In this document: positions 1 to 7,010 of the stretch, piece after piece
How positions within the stretch are numbered: the stretch's first letter is position 1
How the letters are laid out: every line of letters starts with the position of its first letter
Assembly (NCBI GenBank): GCA_902491565.1
Contig: CABUIE010000022.1
Coordinates: 1 to 27,245 of the forward strand
Direction of reading: 5' to 3'
DNA: 27,245 bases
DNA from: an uncultured Collinsella sp.
Lineage (GTDB): Bacteria; Actinomycetota; Coriobacteriia; Coriobacteriales; Coriobacteriaceae
Translations under genes and position numbers: made by a program
The notes under the pieces: model-generated
Databases searched by the model: none
What the model saw: the letters and a program-made list of their open reading frames with translations, nothing else
What the model was told of the DNA's origin: nothing

Positions 1-55
1 GAGCGTCCGGCTGATAACCGGGAGGTCACAAGTTCGAATCTTGTCAGGTCCACCA
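1..55 (+). tRNA. tRNA-Ile (GAU), 3' part only
   Basis: The window opens inside a tRNA gene. The anticodon stem TCCGG/CCGGG encloses the loop CTGATAA, which gives anticodon GAU at 13-15. The T arm ACAAG-TTCGAAT-CTTGT follows, then seven acceptor-stem bases, discriminator A and an encoded CCA ending at 55. The acceptor 5' strand and most of the D arm lie outside the window, so the acceptor stem cannot be checked. An intrinsic terminator follows 15 bases later, so this is the last gene of its transcript. The tRNA-Ile call rests on the anticodon. Confidence 0.9.
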
Positions 56-69
56 TCAAAACTGTGAAG

Positions 70-99
70 AGCCCTGGGGCATTGCCTCGGGGCTTTTTT
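70..99 (+). terminator. Intrinsic terminator after tRNA-Ile
   Basis: An 11-bp GC-rich stem (70-80 with 84-94, two G-T wobbles) with the three-base loop ATT is followed directly by a run of T. It ends the tRNA-Ile transcript. Confidence 0.88.
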
Positions 100-214
100 C
101 TTGTCTGTGATAAATCTCATTTTGGTTTTGTGTGCTGTGCGAAAGATTGGGTAGTATAGCTATTCAATGCGGCGACCTTGCCGCGTGTTAACCGCTACGT
201 ACCGGAGGTGTTCC

Positions 215-715
215 ATGGTTCGTGTCGACATAGAGACCATCGTCATGGCCGCCGGTCCCGTGCCATCGCTTATCGTGCTTCGCGAGCGCTGCAGCAAATC
301 GGACTCGCCCGCGCCACTGCGTTCCCTTTCCATTCAAACTGGTTCGTTTGAAGCCGCTGCCATCAGCCGCGGCATCGATAGCGGCCGCGCCGAGCGCCCG
401 ATTACCCATGACCTGTTGCTCGATACTGTTGGCGCCCTGGGTGCCAAGCTCGAACGCATCGAAATCGTTCGCGCCGAGCCGCCCGTGTTTTACGCGACGG
501 TTGTCGTGTTGGCCGATGGCAACGAGCATAAGATCGATGCGCGTCCCAGTGATGCCATTGCCCTTGCCGTGCGCAGCAATGCCCCCATGTTTGTGGAGGA
601 CGACATCATGAATCGCCTGGGCACCGTTTCTGCCCATGCCGAGGAAGTTGACGACGAGCGGGAGTTCGAGAAGTTCGACGAGTTCGTCCATACGCTCTCC
701 CCCGATGACTTCTAA
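215..715 (+). CDS. Bifunctional nuclease (BFN/DUF151) family protein
   Basis: This 166-residue protein matches the BFN/DUF151 family. It has the characteristic segment RPITHDLLLDTVGALGAKLE, followed by FYATVVVLADGN and the hallmark DARPSDAIALAVRSNAPMFV. Family members are small proteins reported to have DNase/RNase activity; their cellular role in bacteria is poorly defined, so I give no gene symbol. The C-terminus is acidic (EEVDDEREFEKFDEF). The start at 215 is chosen because GGAGG lies at 204-208 with good spacing. An upstream in-frame ATG at 167 has no such site and would add 16 non-family residues. The next gene begins immediately after the stop codon, suggesting a shared transcript with the two following small genes. 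A possible promoter lies near 152-157 (TAGTAT), but I see no convincing -35 box. Confidence 0.88.
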   Translation: MVRVDIETIVMAAGPVPSLIVLRERCSKSDSPAPLRSLSIQTGSFEAAAISRGIDSGRAERPITHDLLLDTVGALGAKLERIEIVRAEPPVFYATVVVLADGNEHKIDARPSDAIALAVRSNAPMFVEDDIMNRLGTVSAHAEEVDDEREFEKFDEFVHTLSPDDF

Positions 716-1105
716 ATGTGGGGCGGCCAGGCTGCGGAGCGTTCGCTGATGGCCGGCGGTATGTCGGCTGAGGCGGCGGCCATTGCGCGCGAGGCCCAGA
801 TGCGCTCGGAGGCTTCTGAGGCGGCTCGCATTGCCTATGTGACGCAGGCCCGCACGCTTCGCGAACGCCGCGGCTCGTTTATCAAGATGGTTGTCGTCTC
901 CGCCCTTGTCGCGGCAATCTGCTCGCGCCTTCGTGGTACAGTTGGTGCGCTTGGGTTTTCGATCTCTACGGGCCTCGTGATCTGGGGTGTGGTCGATGCG
1001 GTCATGCTGACCAGTCAGATCAAGGTGCTCGACAAGCGCGCGATGGATATGATGCGCACCCGCGACGCTGCCGCTAAGATCGCCGCCGAGGCACAAGAAC
1101 TGTAA
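716..1105 (+). CDS. Small membrane protein of unknown function
   Basis: This 129-residue protein is not recognised as a named family. It has an Ala/Glu/Arg-rich, probably helical N-terminal part (about residues 15-50). Two hydrophobic stretches follow: about residues 57-68 (MVVVSALVAAIC) and about 74-98 (VGALGFSISTGLVIWGVVDAVMLTS). These fit a short membrane hairpin, followed by a charged helical tail. The ATG at 716 abuts the TAA of the preceding gene, which suggests translational coupling, but there is no good Shine-Dalgarno sequence there. Internal ATGs at 749 or 761 are possible, 749 having GGAG roughly 12 bases upstream. The reading frame has the same codon character as its neighbours, so I think it is real; the function is unknown. 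Confidence 0.6.
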   Translation: MWGGQAAERSLMAGGMSAEAAAIAREAQMRSEASEAARIAYVTQARTLRERRGSFIKMVVVSALVAAICSRLRGTVGALGFSISTGLVIWGVVDAVMLTSQIKVLDKRAMDMMRTRDAAAKIAAEAQEL

Positions 1106-1135
1106 TGACGCCAGACTCGATGGGAAGGTCTAAAG

Positions 1136-1585
1136 ATGGCACAGGATATGCAGGACGCCGGTAACGTCTCCGCCGAGCTCGACGCCATGGTGTGCGATCT
1201 GATCGGCGCGTTCTTGGACGACCTTGCCGCCGGTGAAAACCCTGGCGTGGTCGTGGCAATTGAGGACGCCGCTTCCAACCGTTGTCTGGCGGCGCTCGAC
1301 GAGGACGGCGAAGAGGCGTGCCTCGAGGCGGCCACCAACTTTATCTCCGAGCACAAGATGGGTCTTAAGGACGAGGGCCTGGGCCGTATCGCTCGCTATG
1401 CCATCGGCTACACCGGCTGCGTCGAGATTGACGGCGGCTATCACGATGCTCTGCTCGTGAGCTTCTTCGAAACCACGCTCGAGAGCGGTTTTTCGGCATA
1501 TGTGCTGTATGAGGGCATGGGCGCCGGCGATGGTTTTATGTGGAGCGACCCTGAACCTGCAGGTGAGGAAACCCCTCTCATCTAA
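1136..1585 (+). CDS. Conserved-looking acidic protein of unknown function
   Basis: This 149-residue, strongly acidic soluble protein has no signal peptide or membrane segment. I recognise no domain. The sequence alternates helical segments (NVSAELDAMVCDLIGAFLDDLA) with short hydrophobic strands (VVVAIED, ALLVSFFETT, GFSAYVLYEG), which fits a compact alpha/beta fold. The start at 1136 has a GGAAGG site about eight bases upstream. It lies 30 bases after the preceding membrane-protein gene on the same strand and probably belongs to the same transcript. Third-position GC bias matches the neighbouring core genes, which supports coding. A role in the GTPase biology of the following typA gene cannot be inferred, because a 117-base gap separates them. 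Confidence 0.7.
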   Translation: MAQDMQDAGNVSAELDAMVCDLIGAFLDDLAAGENPGVVVAIEDAASNRCLAALDEDGEEACLEAATNFISEHKMGLKDEGLGRIARYAIGYTGCVEIDGGYHDALLVSFFETTLESGFSAYVLYEGMGAGDGFMWSDPEPAGEETPLI

Positions 1586-1702
1586 AATCGCTAAAATAAA
1601 CGAGTTTTCGGTAAAAGGCTCAATATTCCCGCCGAGCGTTGCATTGCTGGGTGGGTCGCATACGCGTGCCGGTTGTATATAGATAGAAGATAGGGGAACT
1701 AC

Positions 1703-3541
1703 ATGCGCGTAGACAATCTGAGGAACATCGCCATCATCGCTCACGTCGACCACGGCAAGACGACGATGGTCGACAAGCTCCTGCGTGCCACGGACGCCTT
1801 CCGTGCCAACCAGCAGGTCGAGGACCGCGTCCTGGATTCCAACGACCAGGAGCGCGAGCGCGGCATTACGATTCTCGCCAAGAACATCTCTATCGAGTAC
1901 AAGGACGTCAAGATCAACGTCATCGACACCCCGGGCCACGCCGACTTTGGCGGCGAGGTCGAGCGCGTGCTGCGTATGGCCGACGGCGCCCTGCTGCTGG
2001 TCGACGCCTTTGAGGGCCCCATGCCCCAGACCCGCTTCGTGCTGCGTCACGCTATCGACACCGGCCTTAAGATCATGATCGTCATCAACAAGATCGACCG
2101 TCCGGGCGCCAACCCCGAGAAGGCCTACAACGACTGCCTGGACCTCATGGCCGACCTGGGCGCCACCGACGACCAGCTTGAGTTCGCCATGGAGCACGTG
2201 GTCTACGCCAGCGCCATGAACGGCTTTGCCCGCCTTGACCCCAACGACGGCAACATGGACATGTACCCGCTGCTCGACATGATCATCGACGACATGCCTG
2301 CGCCCGAGGTTGACGAGAACGCCCCGCTGGCCATGCAGTGCGTGACCATCGACCACTCCAACTTCGTCGGTCGCATCGGTATCGGCCGCGTGTACTCTGG
2401 CACCATCCACCAGGGCGACCAGATTCTGGTCGTCAAGAACGACGGCTCCAGCGCCACCGCTACCGTCAAGCAGCTCTTTACCTTCGACTACCTGGGCCGC
2501 ACCGAGTGCCAGGAAGTCGGCGCCGGCGATATCGCTGCTGTCGTGGGTATTGACCGCACCGATATCGGCGATGTCTACACCGATCCCGAGAACCCCGTCG
2601 AGCTCGAGCCCATCGAGATCGACCCGCCGACCCTGTCCATCGTCTTTGAGGCTTCGACCTCCCCGCTCGTCGGCCGTGACGGCGACATCGTGGGCGCCCG
2701 TCAGCTTAAGGAGCGCCTGTTCAACGAGGCCGAGAACAACGTGACCATGAAGATCGAGGAGCTCGAGGACAAGAGCGGCGTCGAGGTCTCGGGCCGCGGC
2801 ATTCTGCACCTGTCTGTTCTGATGGAGTCCATGCGCCGCGAGGGCTTTGAGTTCCAGGTCGGCCGTCCCCGCGTTCTGTTTAAGAAGGACGAGAACGGTA
2901 ACAAGATGGAGCCCGTCGAGCAGGCCGTCGTCGAGTGCCCGGACGAATATTCGGGCAAGGTCGTTGAGGTCTTCGGTACCTCCGGCGGCATCATGACGAG
3001 CATGGATACCTCGGGCATCGTGACGCACCTTGAGTTTAAGATCCCGACCCGCGGCATCATGGGTCTTAAGAACCGCATTATGAACGTCACCCACGGCGAG
3101 GGCGTGTTCTACCACACCTTCCTGGAGTACGGTCCTTACGCCGGCGAGATCGGTAACCGTCAGAACGGCGCCATGATCTCCATGACCACCGAGAAGGCCG
3201 TTGCCTATGCCCTGGGTACGCTGCAGGAGCGCGGCCAGCTGTTTGTTGAGCCGGGCACCGAGTGCTATGAGGGCATGATCGTGGGCGAGCGCAGCAAGGC
3301 CGGCGACATGGTCGTCAACATCGCCCGTACCAAGAACCTGGGCAACCAGCGTTCCTCGACCTCCGATATCTCCGTCCAGCTGGTGCCGCCCCGCACCTTC
3401 TCGCTGGAGGAGGCGCTGGAGTACATCGCCGACGATGAGCTGGTGGAGATCACTCCCAAGAACATTCGCCTGCGCAAGCGTCTGCTCAACGCCACCGACC
3501 GCAAGAAGGCTGCCGTCCGCGCCGGCCAGGTCAACAAATAA
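1703..3541 (+). CDS. typA: Ribosome-associated GTPase TypA/BipA
   Basis: TypA/BipA is a translational GTPase related to EF-G that binds the 70S ribosome and is linked to stress adaptation and 50S assembly. The 612-residue length is normal for the family. The G-domain motifs are intact: P-loop AHVDHGKT (13-20), switch I RGIT (53-56), DTPGHADF (75-82), NKID (129-132) and a SAMN-type G5 motif. The middle carries the beta-barrel domain II and the EF-G-like domains III and V. The C-terminal domain has the family segment beginning RSSTSDISVQLVPPR and a Lys/Arg-rich tail. AGGGGAAC lies just upstream of the ATG. The gene appears monocistronic: it has its own 117-base upstream gap and a strong terminator directly downstream. 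The call is very secure. Confidence 0.98.
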   Translation: MRVDNLRNIAIIAHVDHGKTTMVDKLLRATDAFRANQQVEDRVLDSNDQERERGITILAKNISIEYKDVKINVIDTPGHADFGGEVERVLRMADGALLLVDAFEGPMPQTRFVLRHAIDTGLKIMIVINKIDRPGANPEKAYNDCLDLMADLGATDDQLEFAMEHVVYASAMNGFARLDPNDGNMDMYPLLDMIIDDMPAPEVDENAPLAMQCVTIDHSNFVGRIGIGRVYSGTIHQGDQILVVKNDGSSATATVKQLFTFDYLGRTECQEVGAGDIAAVVGIDRTDIGDVYTDPENPVELEPIEIDPPTLSIVFEASTSPLVGRDGDIVGARQLKERLFNEAENNVTMKIEELEDKSGVEVSGRGILHLSVLMESMRREGFEFQVGRPRVLFKKDENGNKMEPVEQAVVECPDEYSGKVVEVFGTSGGIMTSMDTSGIVTHLEFKIPTRGIMGLKNRIMNVTHGEGVFYHTFLEYGPYAGEIGNRQNGAMISMTTEKAVAYALGTLQERGQLFVEPGTECYEGMIVGERSKAGDMVVNIARTKNLGNQRSSTSDISVQLVPPRTFSLEEALEYIADDELVEITPKNIRLRKRLLNATDRKKAAVRAGQVNK

Positions 3542-3568
3542 GCGCTGGGCTTTATAGCGTCTAACAAG

Positions 3569-3603
3569 AAAGGGCGCCGACCGTGATGGTCGGCGCCCTT
3601 TTT
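3569..3603 (+). terminator. Intrinsic terminator of typA
   Basis: A 14-bp perfect stem (AAAGGGCGCCGACC at 3569-3582) pairs with its complement from 3588. The loop is GTGAT, and the stem is followed by T-rich sequence. It starts 27 bases after the typA stop. Confidence 0.93.
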
Positions 3604-3633
3604 GTGCAAGAGGATTGAGCTGGTCTGCGCCAC

Positions 3634-3658
3634 CATAAAGGTGCCTGGCCCCTTTATG
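3634..3658. repeat. Short imperfect palindrome of the AAAGGTGCC-GGCCCCTTT type
   Basis: CATAAAGG (3634-3641) and CCTTTATG (3651-3658) are perfectly complementary. Between them, TGCCTGGCC continues the symmetry with one mismatch around a central T. It sits between the typA terminator and the end of the convergent bactofilin-like gene, so it could act as a weak minus-strand terminator, but no T run follows. It resembles AAAGGTGCCAGGCACCTTT-type intergenic palindromes that I associate with several bacterial groups; that resemblance is from memory. Confidence 0.5.
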
Positions 3659-3669
3659 TTGGTTGGCGG

Positions 3670-4815
3670 CTAAGCGGTGGGGAGTTCTGGCGTGTTAGTC
3701 GGCTGCTGCGGTTTGAGGTGGGCGTTGCGCCAGATGATTTGGATGATGTAGCCGAGTGTAAAGACGAAGGCCACGCCGCTGATGAAGTCGCCTACGAGGG
3801 GGATTGCCGTAAGCGCGCCCGCGGCGATGCCACCTACGGCCGCCATGGCGTAACGGTTCTGGCTGTGTCCGACCATGCGGGCGATCGCACACCCCGCAAA
3901 GGCACTCGACACCAACGCGATGCCGATAACGCCGCACAGGAGGGTTCCGGCAAGCGACAGGCCAGCGATAGAGATAATCAGCAGCAGGACGGCGGGGACG
4001 ACAGCAATCGTACCCAGAAGACCGCTCACCCACAGGGGCGTGGGGCGCTGGTGATGCATGCCGGCGGCACTGGCGGTCGCACGCGGAAAGACGAGCTCGA
4101 GCAGCAGGGCGACAAAGCAAGTCGAGAGCGCCGAGGCGACGATGCCGCCGATGACATCGTTAACGGTGGAAGTATCTTCGTTCTCGGTGCGGTCGATCTT
4201 AAGTGCGCCTACCTCGGCTCCCGCGGCGCGCTCAGGGTCCTCGGAGACGTGCGCGTTCACGGTGCCGGTGATATGGGCGTTCTTGCCCAGGATGAGCTTG
4301 TCGGCCCAAACCTCGACATCGCCCTCGACGGTGCCATCGATGGTCACCGTATCGCCTGCCAGCGCTGCCGACTTGGTGGAGCCTCGCAGGGCAACCGTCT
4401 CGCCCATCGCGTAAAAACAGTTGGCGGTGCTACCGGTGTTGAGCACAACGTGCTGGCCGGCCACCGTGACGCTGCCATCAACCGTGGTCTTGGCGATGTC
4501 GATGGTGCGTGCCGCCAGACGGACGGCGCCGCCAACCGTGCAGTCGCGGATCGAGAGGGTATCGCCCGCGGCGATGACATCACGGTCAATGGACGCATCG
4601 TCCAAGTTGAGGGCCTGGCCGGCCCAGTACAGGTCACCATCGACGCCGGACGGATTGGCGTCATTGTCGGTCGCAAGTACGTTGCCTGCGGTGTCCGTGC
4701 CGGCGAACGACGCCGTGGGAAGCACGGTGATCGCCAGCGCGATGAGCGCGAACAGGATGGTGATGCGGCCCCATGCTTTACGGCGCTGGGTCAACGGGAA
4801 TTGATTACAGGGCAT
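3670..4815 (-). CDS. Exported bactofilin-like (DUF583) protein with polytopic membrane C-terminus
   Basis: This 381-residue protein begins with a basic stretch and a hydrophobic segment (about residues 17-38, ending PTASFAG) that looks like a signal peptide or anchor. Residues about 60-195 form a repetitive right-handed beta-solenoid of the bactofilin/DUF583 type, with rungs such as GGAVRLAARTIDI, DGSVTVAGQHVVL and EGDVEVWADKLILGKNAHI. A hydrophobic segment near residues 218-245 is followed by three or more membrane helices, including the Gly/Ala-rich AAVGGIAAGALTAIPLVGDF. Classical bactofilins are cytosolic filament formers, so an exported solenoid joined to a membrane domain suggests an envelope role; that is inference. 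The start at 4815 is preferred because AAGGA lies eight bases upstream; a start at 4863 would add 16 poorly supported residues. A hairpin (4831-4849) lies in its 5' leader. Confidence 0.78.
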   Translation of the reverse strand: MPCNQFPLTQRRKAWGRITILFALIALAITVLPTASFAGTDTAGNVLATDNDANPSGVDGDLYWAGQALNLDDASIDRDVIAAGDTLSIRDCTVGGAVRLAARTIDIAKTTVDGSVTVAGQHVVLNTGSTANCFYAMGETVALRGSTKSAALAGDTVTIDGTVEGDVEVWADKLILGKNAHITGTVNAHVSEDPERAAGAEVGALKIDRTENEDTSTVNDVIGGIVASALSTCFVALLLELVFPRATASAAGMHHQRPTPLWVSGLLGTIAVVPAVLLLIISIAGLSLAGTLLCGVIGIALVSSAFAGCAIARMVGHSQNRYAMAAVGGIAAGALTAIPLVGDFISGVAFVFTLGYIIQIIWRNAHLKPQQPTNTPELPTA

Positions 4816-4873
4816 AGTGAATCCTTCGTCAGATGCTCGATATGCATCTAACAGGGTACCCAACGCGCGGGCG

Positions 4874-4909
4874 CTCTAAAAGAACCTCTCGGTTGCATTT
4901 CGAGGGGTT
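4874..4909 (-). terminator. Probable terminator of the TRIC-family gene
   Basis: Reading the minus strand, AACCCCTCG pairs with CGAGAGGTT (plus-strand 4901-4909 with 4883-4891) with one mismatch. The stem is followed by CTTTTAG. It lies just after the stop of the channel gene and before the bactofilin-like gene. Confidence 0.5.
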
Positions 4910-4921
4910 GTGTCGTGCTGC

Positions 4922-5611
4922 CTACTTTTTACGGTGCAAAAAGCGCGCGATGTCTTCTTCGGTGGGGCTTTTGATGTCAAAGCGCAGCGAGAGCCAGCGC
5001 AGTCCCATGGTCACGACAACGCATACGACCAGCGCGGCGACATTGCTCATGATGCCGCTCATAACGAGACACACATAGCTTGTCGATCCGGCGATGGCGG
5101 CGATGGCATAAAAGTTAGTACGTTGGAAAATGCCCGGAACCACGCCCATAAAGCCGTCGCGCAGCATGCCGCCGCCTACTGCGGTAAAAAAGCCCATCAT
5201 GATGCACACCGCCGGCGCAAAGCCGTAGACCAGCGCCTTGTCTGCTCCAGTGGCGGCGTAGATGCCGACCGAGATGATGTCGAGCAAGGGGATGAGTTTT
5301 TCGGGCTTGTCGACGATTGCCGGGAAAATATAGATGATGGCCGCCGTGGCAATGGAAAGCGGGAGTGCCATCGGCTGGTTGAGGATGTAGACGTTGCCCA
5401 CCTGCAGCGTCATGTCGCGCAAGAGACCGCCGCCCAGACCGCAGACCACCGCGAGCGCGACCGCGCCCACCAGGTCGAGCTTGTGCTCACGCGCAACCAG
5501 CACACCCGAGATCGATGCAGCGACAACAGCGAACATCTCGAGCCAAAACGGAATAGCGACCATGGCATCCGAGGCATGTGGGGTAACGGTCATAGCGGCG
5601 ACGACGGGCAA
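4922..5611 (-). CDS. TRIC cation channel family (UPF0126/YadS-type) membrane protein
   Basis: This 229-residue integral membrane protein consists of two similar halves of three hydrophobic segments plus a seventh helix. Each half carries a Gly-rich signature: GLGGGLLRDM near residue 60 and AVGGGMLRDGF near residue 145. This arrangement defines the bacterial UPF0126/YadS proteins, which are homologous to TRIC trimeric intracellular cation channels. The transported ion is not decidable from sequence. A TTG start at 5611 is chosen because AAAGGA lies seven bases upstream; the in-frame ATG at 5593 has no ribosome binding site. It may be cotranscribed with the bactofilin-like gene downstream, but a probable terminator separates them. 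The family call is secure; the start is moderately secure. Confidence 0.9.
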   Translation of the reverse strand: MPVVAAMTVTPHASDAMVAIPFWLEMFAVVAASISGVLVAREHKLDLVGAVALAVVCGLGGGLLRDMTLQVGNVYILNQPMALPLSIATAAIIYIFPAIVDKPEKLIPLLDIISVGIYAATGADKALVYGFAPAVCIMMGFFTAVGGGMLRDGFMGVVPGIFQRTNFYAIAAIAGSTSYVCLVMSGIMSNVAALVVCVVVTMGLRWLSLRFDIKSPTEEDIARFLHRKK

Positions 5612-5726
5612 GATGGGGTCCTTTGGATTGTGGGTTTAGACAATGCCCGTACATAGTACATGTTCGGCGCCGATTGCGATCCTATTGCTCGGCAAACGGT
5701 CGGGACCGGGTATGGTCATAGGTTCC

Positions 5727-5791
5727 AAACATGTACATCAGCCTCCAAAGATGTCAAAAAATGTCGGTTTTGGAGGGTGATGTACATGTTT
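5727..5791. repeat. 65-bp palindromic element, copy A
   Basis: Two 23-base arms (5727-5749 and 5769-5791) are complementary with one mismatch and enclose an asymmetric 19-base core containing TGTCAAAAAATGTC. A second copy occurs in opposite orientation at 6929-6993, with 59 of 65 positions identical by my count. Copy A lies just beyond the 3' end of the DUF559 gene and about 115 bases upstream of the TRIC-family start. It could act as a terminator-like hairpin, a protein-binding site, or a REP/MITE-like mobile repeat. I see no target-site duplication. Confidence 0.85.
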
Positions 5792-5815
5792 TGGTTGGGG
5801 CGTGCTGGGATGACG

Positions 5816-6823
5816 TTACTCGGAAGGCGTGTCTTCGCCCTGCGCGCTCTTCCAGTTGCGGATAAGTGCCTTGCGCAGTTCGTTTTGCTTTCGCTGGTAC
5901 TCGGCGTCCGTGTAGCGGGGCATACCGAGTGCTTCGCGAATGCTGTTCATGGCGCGATGAAAGGCAAGTTGACTTGCGAACTGTGCCGAGGTGAGCGTAA
6001 CGATTCGATATCCCATTTGGGCGAGTACGGACTCTCGTTCCGCATCTGCGCCCTTGCGCTCGGTCTCGTCGTGAAAACCGCCCTTATATTCGATGCCGAG
6101 TTCTCTGCGCTGATAAGTAACAAGAGCGTCGATTTTGAGCGTTCGAGCTTTGGTGCAATGCCAAAGACGTTGAGGGATTTCGAGCGGTTTGTTGAGTTCG
6201 ATACCTCTGATACCAATGCCGCCTTCGCTTGTTGGGAGCGAGAGGGTGATGGACGATGCGGTCTCCATGGGCGAGGCTGAGTGGTCGTAGATGTGTCTGA
6301 GCGCGAGTCTGGCGCGTGTGGCGCCGGGTTTGCCAGGGTGCCGATCGAGTAGCTCGACAATTTCGTCCTTGGAGGTGGTGGCTGGTTGCTCAGTGTAAGG
6401 GTCAGAGGAATTGAGCCCCATGCGATAGTCGCCGCAAACTTCGTAACCATACTCGAGGTATTCGATCCTATACATCCACTCGGCAGCGAGCACGAAGGTG
6501 AAGGCTTCGTCGGTGATAAAGATGCCGGGCGTAAGCTCGTCAATATGGTCGTAGGGTAGGTTTTGGCCGAGAACGTGGCAGGTGACACCGTTGGTGCGAA
6601 TTCGCTCGAAAGCAAATACTACGGAGATGTCGATAGTCTTGAGCATGGTGGACGGAATGCCGCAGTCGGTAAGTGCCTGCCGAATGCGCGCGATGCGTTG
6701 CTGGGTAGAGAGGCCCCGCACACCTATCTGGTAGTCGCGTTGTGCGACGGCTTGAACCAGGTTCCGCGGTGCATGATGGACGAGCCACGCCGTTTTATGC
6801 GAAATGAGAACAGGAGTATCCAT
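5816..6823 (-). CDS. DUF559-domain putative endonuclease
   Basis: This 335-residue protein has a C-terminal DUF559 region, related to Vsr-like and PD-(D/E)xK nucleases. The visible motif residues are D232 in LKIDALV, then E245 and K247 in GIEYKGGFHDE. The upstream family motif SPMET (about residues 184-188) carries a conserved Glu. The segment GYRIVTLTSAQF matches the last strand of the fold. The N-terminal about 170 residues (opening VLISHKTAWLVHH) are a separate domain resembling AbiEi-like regions often paired with DUF559 in Actinomycetota; this half is less certain. The start at 6823 has GAGAGG six bases upstream. The gene stands alone between two inverted 65-bp palindromes, and its codon usage is less biased than the core genes, which suggests accessory status. 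Nuclease activity and a defence or repair role are inference. Confidence 0.75.
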   Translation of the reverse strand: MDTPVLISHKTAWLVHHAPRNLVQAVAQRDYQIGVRGLSTQQRIARIRQALTDCGIPSTMLKTIDISVVFAFERIRTNGVTCHVLGQNLPYDHIDELTPGIFITDEAFTFVLAAEWMYRIEYLEYGYEVCGDYRMGLNSSDPYTEQPATTSKDEIVELLDRHPGKPGATRARLALRHIYDHSASPMETASSITLSLPTSEGGIGIRGIELNKPLEIPQRLWHCTKARTLKIDALVTYQRRELGIEYKGGFHDETERKGADAERESVLAQMGYRIVTLTSAQFASQLAFHRAMNSIREALGMPRYTDAEYQRKQNELRKALIRNWKSAQGEDTPSE

Positions 6824-6928
6824 TGGGGGCCTCTCGCTTCGAGCTGACACCAAACTCTTATGTCCGTTGAGGTGGGGAAATATACCGGATGCACGCAAAT
6901 CGACTCATGCTCGGTGCGCGTCGTATGC

Positions 6929-6993
6929 AAACGTGTACATCACACTCCAAAAACGACATTTTTTGACATCTTTGGAGGGCGGTGTACATGTTT
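6929..6993. repeat. 65-bp palindromic element, copy B (inverted relative to copy A)
   Basis: Arms at 6929-6952 and 6970-6993 are complementary with about four mismatches. The core ACGACATTTTTTGACAT is the reverse complement of the core of copy A. It lies about 105 bases upstream of the DUF559 start on the minus strand, so copies A and B bracket that gene. The asymmetric core is conserved while the arms drift, which suggests the core matters for function or recognition. Confidence 0.85.
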
Positions 6994-7010
6994 GAGATAT
7001 GGGCTGGGAT

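Noticed and set aside
188..1096. Long minus-strand open frame opposite the DUF151 and small membrane protein genes
   Set aside because: It is a shadow of GC-rich coding sequence on the plus strand, with His/Asp/Arg-rich composition and no recognisable domain or ribosome binding site.
3718..4851. Plus-strand open frame opposite the bactofilin-like gene
   Set aside because: The minus-strand protein has a signal-like segment, solenoid repeats and membrane helices; the plus-strand product is an Asp/Gly/Arg-rich shadow.
5727..6993. Composite transposon or insertion sequence
   Set aside because: The inverted 65-bp elements flank a gene, but no transposase is present and I see no target-site duplication.
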